Shown: positions 11,347 to 23,500 of the stretch, piece by piece
Layout of the letters: the number at the start of each line of letters is the position of its first letter
Position numbering within the stretch: the first letter of the stretch is position 1
DNA from: Distichodus sexfasciatus
Taxonomy: Eukaryota; Chordata; Actinopteri; Characiformes; Distichodontidae
Length of the DNA: 64,000 bases
Assembly: GCA_032718565.1 (NCBI GenBank)
Contig: JAVGVS010000022.1
Coordinates: forward strand, 620,001-684,000
Direction of reading: 5' to 3'
The notes under the pieces: generated by a model
The model's input: the letters and a program-made list of their open reading frames with translations, nothing else
What the model was told of the DNA's origin: nothing
The model's database searches: none
Position numbers and translations under genes: made by a program

Positions 11347-14300
11347 ATGGACCTGGGTAAAGCCAAACTGTTGAGGACCGGCTTAAATACCCTTTATCAA
11401 GCCATCCACCCGGTGCACGGCATCGCCTGGACCGACGGGAAGCAGGTTTGCCTCACCTCATTCTACTATGTCAGTGGAGAACCCAAATTCGGGGACACGA
11501 ATGTCATTGGACAGTTTGAACACGTCCTGGGACTCTTCTGGGGCCCGCTGTGCTGTTCCGGGTCCCCCGCCCTGCTCGCCGTGCAGCATAAAAAGGTGGT
11601 GACGGTGTGGCAGCTGCAGTTGAGCGCCCTGGAGCAGAACAAACTCTTATGTACGCAGACGTGTGAAATGAGCGAGCCTTTCCCACTCTTGTCCCAGGGC
11701 TGCGTCTGGCACCCCCGATTAGACATCCTTGCCCTTTTGACCAAGCGGGACGCCTCGGTGCTTTTTTCGGTGCGTGTGGACAACCGGCGCGTCAAAGCTG
11801 ATATCCGGAGCAGCGGCCTGATCCACTGCGCCTGCTGGACGAAAGACGGAACCCGACTGGTGGTAGCCATTGGCAGTGCTCTTCATTCCTACATTTGGAA
11901 CGACATTCAAAAAAGCTTAGTGGCGTGTTCGTTTTGCCCTGTTTTTGATGTCGGCGGCTACATCTGTGCCATCGAGTCTACCGACGAGGCTCAGGTTGCT
12001 GTGGCTACAGAACTGCCTTTAGACAAAATCTGCGTCCTCAACTCCGGCATAGCCTTCGAATTGCCGGCTGAGTCTGAGTCCTCTTCTTCCCAGCAGGCCG
12101 CGGTGGTCACGCTGGATGAAGACACCTGCTTGGAGTTGAGGAGAAGGTCGTGCGATTCGGAGCGCTCCCTCCCTCTGGGTTTCGTCTCCTCCCCCGGCCC
12201 CATTGACCTTACGAACATTCTGGCCAAACACCGAAAGTCGGACCCCAGTCCTCTCATCCACCTCCGTCGCCGGGACAATTTGACTGGCTCGGGTCAAGAC
12301 TCATCGTACTTGATTCTGGTCACGTACGAGCGGAAGGTGACCACCACCAGGAAGGTCAGCATCCCCGGCATCTTGATGCCGGACATCATCGCCTTTGATC
12401 CCAGAGGGAGCACGGTAGCGGTGGCTTCCAACACGTGCAACATGGTGCTGGTTTACTCCATCATGGCGTCATCCATGCCCAACGTGCAGCAGATACACCT
12501 GCAGAAGAACGAGAGACCTAAAGGCCTGTGCTTCATCGGCAGCAAAATGCTGCTTCTCATGGTCGGTCGGCAGCGATCCAACGACCCCGCCTTCCTTCCT
12601 TCATCCAACACGGACAAGTACGTCCTCAGGCTGACAACTAAAGAGCTGGTGTTCGACGAGGACACAGCTACTCCGGTGGTGCAGAAGCCAGAGTCTCCCG
12701 GCGGTTTCCAAGGATTTAGGAGGCATTCCGAGAACTTCTCCAAAGACCTCGCCGTTAAAGATCTCATACTTCCTGGGGCGGCAGTAGCTCATTCGCCAAA
12801 CACCAGAAGGAAGCTTGTTGAGGAACTACGTAGCTCGGAGCCCAGCCCGGTGCCAAGCTCAGGTGACTTCTCAGACAGAGCCACCTCCAGCACTTCCTCC
12901 ATCACTCTGGAAAACTACGATATGGACCACGTCAGTCGCATGGCGACCCTCGCCGTAGCAGGCCAGGCCAGCCGGGAGTCCAGCCGACCCTCTTCCCCTC
13001 GCTATGAGGCTCCCGAAAAGATGCTGTCTGACCCTCCCCAGCCAAAGAATATGTCTGCAACGAAAGAGAAGAATCTGGAACAGCTTGCACACAATATGGA
13101 ACGGATATTCACCCGCTTTGCTGAGGTGCAGCAGTGCCTCACTGAAATCAAAGACTTTGCCCAAAATGGGAAGAAGCTCATGAGCTCGTACCCGGCTGCC
13201 AGTGAACCCCAGTATGTCTACGTGACGTGTCAGGTGGGAAAACCAGTTCTTTACTTAACAATTACAAAGACAATTGATTGCATCCAAATACTATCTTGTT
13301 TAAGAGGCTCATACAACACACTCTTGTCTCTAATTTATGGCAAAACTTAGTGTTAGACTTCCTCCTTTTTGTCCAGTGGGCTTACAATTGTTGACCTTGG
13401 AAGGATTTTTCTGATGTGGTCGCCTTAATCCATATGGACCCTGTGCACAACACATAAGTGCACAAGTTATAAGTTTAAAATGTATTAGTCGTTAATCATA
13501 TTTATCTCTGACCCGCAGAAACAGCTGTCGGAAAACGTCTACACAGACGAGCGGAGGCCGGTGCTGTTGTGCGATGGACGTCTTTGTCTCAGAGTGGTGC
13601 AGGAGCTCTTCAGCCTCACCACGGTGGAGATGATGCATGGTATGTCTGCCTCTGAGTTGCACTATCACTATCTTTGTGTTAGATTCATTCATAAATAGTT
13701 AGACATTTCTTGAACGTGGATTAATCGTAGTCTTGGAGTAAATTGCAGCTATAATGGGGATTCAACACTAAAAATAAAGCTAGTCTAGGCATCGGTTTAA
13801 TCACGGTCAAGGAAACTGGTCCAAAATGATTTTATATCAGCTACCAAAGGCATGTGTTAGTTGGCAGTAGATGACTTTGCCAGTTTGACTTGATTTCAAA
13901 TATTTATGTTGTAAGATTAAATTGACTTATTATCCCAGATATTTTTACATGCTGTTTGGCTACGGTTAATTGTCAGCGACCGAAATAGGTAGCGATTATG
14001 AGCCTAAATCCGATTGAGGGTTTAAATTAATCAGATTACAGCTTCACTTGTGACGCGCACCTCTATAACTTGCGTCCCCTCGGACCATGACCTCTGTGTG
14101 TGGCACAGGAGGTTACTAATATTAACCCAAATGTGTAATAGCGTTGCCTGCTGACTTGAAGCCCATTCCTTGTGTCCACGTTTATCCACCATTAGTGAAA
14201 ACGCATTTAAGGCAGATTACGTGGGTGGCATTTAAGAAGCGCTGTATCCGTCTTTTCCCCACCAGGGCCGATGTGGATTATCCTGGTGGCTGATGCAGAC

Positions 14301-14453
14301 GGATTTGTACCGCTCGCCTTCAAGCACAAGGAGGAGCTCACGATACGCAGCACCAAAAGGAGGACGCACTTCAAGCACCTCGGCAGCACGGGAGACCCTC
14401 CTCCCGACACACCTTCGTCTCCCGCTGCGGAGGAACGACCGGGAGAGTTTTAG
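11347..14453 (+). CDS. WDCP: WDCP (WD repeat and coiled-coil containing protein), complete
   Basis: Three coding exons: 11347-13233, 13519-13639 and 14266-14453 (TAG at 14451-14453), giving 731 aa against about 721 in human from memory. Start chosen at 11347 (MDLGKAKLLRTGLN), 11 nt after an AG acceptor; the longer reading frame upstream is intronic. The N-terminal ~300 residues hold degenerate WD40-like strands (AIHPVHGIAWTDG, GQFEHVLGLFWGP, GCVWHPRLDIL, HCACWTKDGTRLVVAIGS). The middle is Ser/Pro-rich and low-complexity. A predicted coiled coil lies near residues 572-610 (KNLEQLAHNMERIFTRFAEV). The family protein is cytoplasmic, has been reported as an HCK-binding protein and an ALK fusion partner, and has no known enzymatic activity. 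The gene is divergent from FKBP1B and convergent with MFSD2B. Splice phases are 0 then 1 and both junctions read through. Confidence 0.94.
13705..13822. repeat. Short dispersed repeat in WDCP intron
   Basis: About 118 bp resembling a second copy at 45462-45592. Both run from ttcttgaac, through tagtcttgga, tgcag and tagtcta, to ggaaactgg. Probably a small inverted-repeat element; the family was not identified. Confidence 0.5.
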
Positions 14454-15621
14454 CCTTTCAAACGAAGCTACTCCGGAGGCTGAAGGATGAGGGAATGCTC
14501 TTAAAAAAAAGCAGCTCCCCGTCCTGGCCCTTGTGTCCACAGTGCGCTGCAGAGAGAGCGAGTTTTCCCCCAACCACAGCACACACAGTCAGCCAGTCAA
14601 CATGTAGGATTTTCAGGGCTTGGGCTGGAAATAACAAATCGGGTCAGCAGGAAAAGTTGCGCACTATGCGTCCTAGAGAAATAGTTTTTTTTTCTGGCAC
14701 TATAGGAGTTTGTAGAGTGAAATACTGACTGTAAATGTACAGTAGATATTATATGAATATATTAAGTTCACAGCCCATTTTATTTTTCTATTCCTAAAAC
14801 CCAATGCTCCAGTGCCTGCTTTATGGTTTTATAAGGCCTGTTCGTCTCAAGACATTAAGTGAAAGCTGAAAGACAACATGCAAATGTATAAATTCTGGAC
14901 TGTTTTCTTAGCAGTTTAATATTAATTACCTCATGACAACACACAAACAAGTAACACCGGGTATGGGAGTGTGGTAGGGTGAAAAAGTCTCCAGTGCTTT
15001 TTACTGTATAGTTAAATTTGAACTGAATGTAAACGTCATTTGCAACGTGACCCACAACAACCTGCTTTTGACAAATGAACGATAAATCAATATGGTCATT
15101 AAAGTCATTATTTATTATACATTTCTGAATCTTTGTTATTGTTATTATGTATGGTTTTATTAGATTTAAGGGTCCCATATTATGAAAAGTCCACTTCTGT
15201 TTGTGTCTGTACTGCCTCTACACACACCAAGTTTGATAAATAATTGGTCAGTGTTAGTATTCATTGACAAATGTCACAAATCGTGTGCTTAAATGAGCTT
15301 CTACGTCACAGTAGGGGACATTTGAATAACTCCACCCTCCTGTCTGAGAAGCTCCGCCCACCAGGTAGAACTGTTAGCGCTTCCTAATCCGCCATGTTTT
15401 CTCACAAGCGCCAGCGTAGGAATCACAATGAAGTGTGTGGACAGCAGCAGCTCATTTGCGTTTAGGAATACTAATGAGAAACAGCCTGTCCTGAAAGGGA
15501 CTGAAATGGAGGAGTAAAAAGCAGGTGAAAATGCCTAATCTGAGAGGGATTTACAGCAAACTACTTCAGAGACATGTTTAGTGGAGCTCATAGACCTGTT
15601 TTAACTTGTTGAATAAAAGTA

Positions 15622-16155
15622 CAGTACTGTGCAAAAGTTTTAGGCAGGTGTGAAAAAAATGCTGTAAACAAAGAATGGAAGTGTTAATCATTTATTTTAA
15701 TCAATCAACAAAATGCAGTGAATGAACAAAAGAGAAATCTAAATCAAATCAATATTTGGTGTGACCACCCTCTGCCTTCAAAACAGCATCAGTTCTTCTA
15801 GCTACACTTGCACACAGTTTTTGAAGGAACTTGGCTGGTAGGTTGTTCCAAACATCTTGGAGAACTAACCACAGATCTATAATCCTGTAATCCTACAAAA
15901 TAATATAATGACTACAAAATAATATAATGACTATAATCCTACAAAATCCCTGACTTTGTGCAAGTGTACCTATAAGAATTGATGCTGGTTTGAAGGCAAA
16001 AGGTAGTAACACCAAATATTGATTTGATTTAGATTTTTCTTTTGTTCGCTCACTTTGCATTTTGTAAATAAAAAAATAATCATTATTTCTATTTCTAAAA
16101 GCCTCTTTGTTTACAGCATTTTTTCACACCTGCCTAAAACTTTTGCACAGTACTG
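15622..16155. mobile_element. Non-autonomous Tc1-like transposon (deletion derivative)
   Basis: 534 bp bounded by TA on both sides. Long imperfect terminal inverted repeats start cagtactgtgcaaaag and extend about 200 bp inward (shared gtgaccaccctctgcct and ttgaaggcaaaa blocks in opposite orientation). A CAGT terminus plus TA duplication is typical of Tc1/mariner. The transposase region is deleted, leaving only the two arms with a short scrambled junction near 15890-15945. Confidence 0.85.
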
Positions 16156-16995
16156 TACAATATGGGACCTTTAAAACCTATGGATTAACAAGCTTGCACA
16201 AGTTCAGAGTCAATACTGCATTGTGCTTCTGTTTTATACTGACTGTTGCTCTTAAGCTACATGTTACCAGCACCAATATAATGTCTTTATTGCCCTTTAA
16301 AACAAACCACTCATTTCTATTTCTAGTTTCTACTATTATAGCTTACTTAAGGGAAAGAAAATAATACAGTACATTCATTTCTATAAATTAGGTACAGCAT
16401 ATTATATATATTCAATGCAGATACATTACAATTTCATGTCAAAATACAAAGACTGTTTCCTTTAAAACATAATAGATTAGATTGAACACAGTGTAATGTA
16501 CACTAAAAACGTCTCATCCCAGGTCCAGGCTGGAATCGGAATCTGCTGCAGGTGGACTCTATACACTATTCAAGTCTTCTGTCAGGGACCTGGAAATTAT
16601 CGTCTGGTTTCTGTGAGGGGTAATTGATAAACAAAAATGTTACTCCACACATCCTTTCTAAGTGGCGCACATTTATTAAAAAATAAATGATGACTCCGTT
16701 TCATATATCCTTATAAATCTCTTCTAAAGGGGGCAAACGGGGAAAAAATATATAAGTTCAGTTCATGTATCTTTCTGAGGGGTTAAACCCCCACATGTAT
16801 CCTTTTTAAATGGGTAAAAAGCTGATGGAAAGTTATTACTTCAGTTTATATTTTCAAAGTGGAAAAAAAGTAGTTAAGTTCATATATCCCATAAAATATG
16901 CCTTCTAAGGAAAATACATCAAAATAAATGATTAGTTCAGTTTTTAGTAGTAATAAGAAAACTATTATTCCAGTTCATTCATCCTTTATGAATGA

Positions 16996-17190
16996 GCGAG
17001 CGAGTGATTATTTGTCCTTGTGAACACACCACACCACAGCACACAGTGCGCCACAACCAAATGTGGGAAGCAGTGCTTGGGGATGGTATGTTGCTCATGA
17101 GTACCTCAGTGGTACCTTTACCGGTTCGGTTATTGCACCGTTAACCTTCCGTTCATGGGGTGAACTCCCTAACTGTTACGCTACCAACTT
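16996..17190 (-). repeat. tRNA-derived SINE, family A
   Basis: Minus-strand copy with tail gcgagtgattatttg and head ending cgctaccaact, downstream of the MFSD2B stop. Part of the body is deleted. Confidence 0.75.
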
Positions 17191-17509
17191 ATGAGGGTGT
17201 AAAGTAGTAAAATAAAATCACTTCAGTTCATATACCTTCATAAATAAATTGTGCAAATTTGAAAAATTAATGATTACTTCAGGGTTTATTTATTCTCCTT
17301 GATCATTTCTAATGAGGCAAACAGGAAAAAATATACTCAAGTTTGTATATTCTTTACAGATAGAGACATTTTGGTTTAATATGTTTACTGAGTTGCGTAT
17401 TAGTGTTAATAAAAATGTTCATGTTTTCATGTCAAAAATGATCTGAAAATTATACTATTATATTATTTTGGATACATGACTGTACATATGTGCTCAGTAG
17501 AAGTGCAGA

Positions 17510-20500
17510 TCACCTGAGCTCCTCCAGCGCCAGTTTGTTTCTCAGTCTCACGTCTTCACTGATAGGGTAGAGCAGGAGGACCATGAGGCCGGTGATAATG
17601 AAGGCCACCGGGGCGGCGCCGATCAGCAGCTTGAGCGTGTAGGCCACGGCGTGGGGCTGACGGCACGCTCCCGTGTCATAACCGGCGAACCTACGGCCGG
17701 GACGAGACCGTTAATTAGCGAGCGTGAGAATCGGTGTGGGGAAAAGAGAGCAATATTACGCTAAAAAGAAGGCCTACACTAATGCACGAGGGCCCTCAAA
17801 ATAAACGAGTCGCTTAATGACAGAGGACGCAAAGCTAAATTATACGTGTTTTGACAGAACTGACTGTAAACAGAGCGTGGACACTCCCAGCGAGATCCCC
17901 GCTGCGAACTTGGTGAAGAAAACGTAGAAGGAGTAGAAGATCGCCTCGTGGCCCTTTGAGTTGCGGTTGGCCAGTCTGAAGTCATCCACCACGTCTGGTA
18001 GCATGGACCTGGACATGTAGGAAAAAAAACCCCACACATTAGACACAGCCATCAAGTCCTCAATTCTTTTTAAAGACAACAGATAAACACACACTGTGGC
18101 CTGGAGATTGGCCATGAGCCACAGCGAACCACTTCAAGCTAAAGTAAATATGCCCCTGCCACGAAGCCTATTATTTACGTGATTGTGAAGTGATCAGGAG
18201 TAGACGATGGAGCAGTCAAACTGCTGTTGAGTAGGAGCTGAAGGGTGTTTCTCTGATGTTTTCTTATTATACGTACGTGTGGTACTATTTATCCAAATCG
18301 TGAGCTGAAGGACACAGTTCAAAGCCTTGATTTTAGACCTTTAAATACACATTAACAGATAAACCAAGCAGATCAGCGTGTTTTAAAAATATACCTAACA
18401 TTTTATTTTTTCTAGAATTTCTACAATGTACAATGTGTAAGAACTTAATACACAGCCTTCTTAGAATAAAAAGTGGTCGGGCCTCATTATTTTTTCTAAA
18501 ATCCTTCTTTAGCATATTATACAACTAAAGATTTGAAGAAAAATGTTTTGCTGAAACACGATCAAATTTGCATTACAGCACTCTTCAACATTTGTAAAAA
18601 TCTGTTGTAACATAGGAACAAAAGGCACAAATCTCAAATAAGAAAATGTTGCTGACTGTCAGAAAGTTTTACAAATAAATTTATAGATATTCTCAATAAA
18701 ATTACTCAATATTCATAACACAACTTTGCTTTTAGTGTCACTTTTCCTAAATACTGTATATCTGCAGGATGTCAAACAAAACTATAAATGCAAATGGTGT
18801 CATGCTAAAATACATGAAAATTATTAACATTTTTATGCTTCAAAAATACAAAAATGGACATTTATAAAAATAACTCAAGCTGAAAACTGCATACAGTCCA
18901 TCAATGCCACTAGGTGGGGCAGTTGGTGGCGTAACGGTAGCGTGTTCGCCCCTTGATCAGAAGGTCACGGGTTTGAATCCAGGGCTGGTAAAGTTACCAC
19001 TGAAGTACTTATGGTACTGTCCCCAAGCACTGCCCACTGCTCCTTCACGGATGGGTTAAATGCAGAACGCACATTTCGTTGGGGTGAACTGTGTGCTGTG
19101 CTGTGGTGTGTTCACAAATAATCACTTACTTTCACTTTCAACGACAATGAAAAATGTACTTAGACGTACTATTTGCTAACAGAGGCAGAATTCTACACAT
19201 AGCACCTTTAACCTTCTCACCATGAGAAAATACTGACCATGGTAAGAGAAGAGAAGCGGCTACACTGAGTCCGGACGACACGGCCACCACGTAAGCCACC
19301 ACCAGGTTGGGAATGAACACCAGCATCACAGTGAAGGGCATAATCCACTGCATGAAGAAAACAGCGCACCATCACGCTACGTATGCTGCATGGGACAAAG
19401 CCTCATATCTAGCAGGTATTATCATCATCATCATGTTCTTCATCATCCTTATGTTGCACCTTTCATACATTAAAATGCAGCTCAAAGTGGTTTACATTAA
19501 CAGCTGGGAGCATGGGAGCAGGAGAATTAGCAAATGGAGTATGTACCAGTGTAAGACCGTAATTAAAACAATTAAGACAAATAAATGGTTACTAGAAACA
19601 ACCAAAAACTCAAAATTGAAAAATAATTCTACAAGACACAGAGATAAAATAAATGTAAAATAATAAACAATTAAAAGCCATGCTATAAAGATTCATTTTT
19701 AAAACGGAAAAGGGATCCAGCTTTGCTCGGCTACAGCACTTTGTCCACAGCGTGGCAGTGTTCTACAGTCAGGACCGCAGAGGAAGAGCATTGCTGGATA
19801 ACGAGGGTAAAAAGGAAAAACAAAAACACACACACAATTACCGTAATGCCACAGAAGGCTGCTGTCTTCTTGCCAAACCTTTGCAGAAACCACTGCCAAA
19901 ACGGGATGCTTACTGCTGCTGACATCTGGAGAGTTGAGCAACGGGGAAGAGTTAAAAAATTACAGAACATTTTGGGATTGAGAAAAACACATGAAAAACA
20001 GTGCAGAACTGATGTGTGTTTATACTCTCAAACTATGGTCCATATGTTAAAATACTCAGTCGGACCACACACTCGCCTGATACGGATGGATATAAAAAGT
20101 CCAACAATGCTGATATGAGGCACAGACTAATGCAAGCAGTGATACCGCCTTTATAATAACAGAATGATTGGAGAATGTGGTCAGAAAGTAGTGAAAAGGC
20201 CAGAAAATAGAAAGGTGGTCAGTTATTCTTAATATGTATAAGCTGTATAAACTGATTAATCAGAGGGAGATTAATGTAATCTCAGGCAAATCTCATAAAT
20301 ATATAAATGTTTGTAAACATTTTTACGAATGATTGAATACACAACAAATAATAACTAGAGCCGTCTGTATTCCTCTGTTTAATTAATGCATTACAGTGAT
20401 AATTCATCCAAAAGGCATGTACAACAGAAGTGATCAGTTACTTTGAGCCATTCATGATGCCATTTCTTCAGGTGTTTTATTGAAAAATGAGACAAATTGT

Positions 20501-23500
20501 TGAACAAAGATTTTTCATTTACACTATGTGATTGATCAACTACGTAATCATAGTTATAAAACTAACATTTTAGGCTTTAAATACACTAAGATCATGATAA
20601 ACACTCACCAGAATTGTCAGCACAATATTCTGAAAGTGGTCCCGAAGGTCTACGGCGTAAGTGCAGAACAGCACAAAGTTGCTCTGGACCAACTGGAAGG
20701 GAAAAAAAAAGCAATATGAGGAAAAACCCCAAAGTCTGACTTTGCTTTGGCCTTTTGGTGAAGCAAAACTGCAAATTCTAACAAACTGTATCTGCACAAA
20801 TGACTGAAAATATTGCACAGACTCTGGTTCTCCACTGCTGTTACAATATCTACACAAACTTCATCCAACTTTAATGTTAGTCAGACTTTTTTAAGAGATA
20901 CTGTCTTATTAATAGACTGGATTTAGAATTTTTCATATTGAAACTGTTACTAACCTCAATTAATACTGCATCCTAATGGTCTCTCTTTCTACTTCTACTT
21001 CTAGTTTATATTTTATATTTACTCCATTTCTAGTTTAAAGTGTATATTTTGTATTCTATTTATATATTGTTTATTCCATGTGCCCTATTTGCTCTTTGTT
21101 CCCTGTTTCTTGTTGCACTGTGAAAACTGGAGCCATGTCGTCTCGTCTCTCTGTATATCCGTACAGTATGTAGCAGAGATGACAAAGTTTACTTTGACTT
21201 TGACTTGAAATTCAAACCGGGAAGGAATGAACAAAGGCTTGTGGAAAAGGCTGCTCGCGCCACACAAAACCTATCCCTTGATCAAATGATTAATAATGAA
21301 ATTGTTACCTGGATGGCCACCGATATGAAGAGGAAGGCTGCAGTTAGGGTGAGATACGGCCCGTGCTTCATCACCAGCATAAAGCCCTTATGGAAAGGAA
21401 TGGGCTTCTCTGTCTTCGGTGTATAAGGATCTGAAAAAATAAGTAGTGGGAGCAAGTTTAATTCTAGTCACACCTTACTGGAGTAAAGATATAAACTCGT
21501 TGATATTTGACATTTGCATGTTTTTGGGGGTAGTTTCGCTTTAAACACACACTCACCGTCTCTCTCTTTTACCCCCAGGAACATCACTACTGTACAGATG
21601 AGGAAGAGTCCTCCGATCACCCCTGCAGCGATCATGTACACCCTCTTCTGCGGAGAGAAAAGAGTACTATAGTAAAATAATTCAATAGTAAATAAATTCT
21701 TATGCGATTACTTGAGTAAATGTAAATGTCTTCCAAATTTGATACAGAAATTGATAAATGTTGTATATGTTATGTATTTTGAATAGCTTTCTATATATAG
21801 AAATTCAAAAAAATCTATATTTATTATTATTCATATACAAGGTTTGAATATGCAACATACAAACACAGAAACATATTTCTAACTTTGTTGCTAATGCGAT
21901 GCTGCTTCCCACTTTGACAACAGTGCAAAATAAAATGCTTATATCCTTATTAATTTCCACCTTCATTTGTGAATATCAGATTCACTCATGATATAGTGAA
22001 CAGTTTATGCAATCAAAATAATATTTATTAACAAGCATTATTTTATTTAACGCTAACCATTTCATGTTTTTTCAAACTAACTTAGCTGTAATTGATTTTG
22101 TTCATTTTGAAAATGATAATGTTCAGTAAAAAAAACCTGTGTTTGTTGTTCCCAGAAATCTTTCAAGCACCTGATTTTTCCTTCTTCCTTGTGGCAAAAG
22201 TGTAATTTTTCAAAACGAGTATTTTTCAGCTTTTTAATGCGCGCCCGTAAAACTGTGAACTCGTTCAGGAATTCTGTTTTAGCAATCGAGAGGGGGGAAA
22301 CTGTACGGTAATTACTAGACACCACGCTGTATGGCCCAAAGCAGCTGTATCTCCTCTGAAAAAAGAGGAACTTTTCAATTTATTGCCCTCAAACAGGAAC
22401 TGCTCTGCCCTAAACAATCTCCGACTTGTTTGCTATTTTTCCGTGCGCTACAGCAAAGTGCTTCATTACTCAGCCAGATCAAACGCAGGCCCATTTTCGG
22501 AGAAGCCGTCTGACGCACCCAAACAGCGCACCGCCCTCGGCCTGGGCTGCCCAGGAATGCGCAGGGACACGGCGGCTACAGAGCGACCCGACCGTCCGGG
22601 CAGGGTTTACCCAAAAACCCAGCGCACTGGTGGTCAGACTCACAGCCCTGCTCCGAATAGCTGTGGCTCTTCGGGCTGATGCATGATGGGATTCAGATCC
22701 AAAACCGAGAGTCTCGGCCACAGCCCCGGAATCTGGCACGAGCCTGTAAGTGCCGTCTGTTGGTGCAAGTTAACCTCCAAACACCGGCGAGTGGGGAGAT
22801 GGGGGACTTGCGTCTTAATATAGGCACTGAAACTAATGCACTTGTTTGTGTTGGGGGCTCTTTTGAGTCTAATGCTTACTGTCTCAGGTCAGTCTAAAAA
22901 AATCTTTACAAACACACACTGTTTGGTCTGTGGCCCAGTGACGAATTTAAGGGCAAATAGTATGAATGCTAGTTAAGTTTACATACATAATGTTTATATA
23001 TTTAGTATATAATGTAAATACTGTATATTACAGATAAATTGGTCTGATAATATTATCAGCAATATATGAGGTAACTAAATTAATAGTAATTAATAGTAAA
23101 CTGATGTTTACTATGGCTGAAAAATGACCATGCTACGAATGTTGTTACTGCATAGTTTGTCCACTAGAGGGCACACTTAAACACTGCTTCATTCATTACT
23201 TGTTTTTTATACTTGTGACTCTCGTTAATCAAAACCTGAATAAATATTTTGTTAAGTACAACTTATGACAATTTAAAAAACTATTTTTAACCTGTTAAGC
23301 CCTGAGACTCTTTTACAGATTTTTGCTTTAAAAAAGATACCCAAAATAAAATGTGTATATCTCAGCAACCACAATGTCTATTTTAATGCTTTTGGTATCC
23401 TTATAAAGGTAATACTTGTGAGATTACTGTGGAATCAGCATACATGTTACTGGGTCAGAATAAAGAAAGATGCAACACAGCAGAACAAAAAAAACCCCAA

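Larger units (their letters stand above)
14454..17509. other. WDCP-MFSD2B convergent intergenic region
   Basis: Holds both 3' UTRs (boundaries not determinable here), a Tc1-like deletion derivative at 15622-16155 and a SINE at 16996-17190. No further gene was seen. Confidence 0.6.

Noticed and set aside
11466..11870. 134-codon antisense open frame
   Set aside because: Shadow of the GC-rich WDCP main exon.
22383..22739. Overlapping 86-98-codon frames on both strands
   Set aside because: Explained by the CpG-rich composition; no homology or splice signals recognised.
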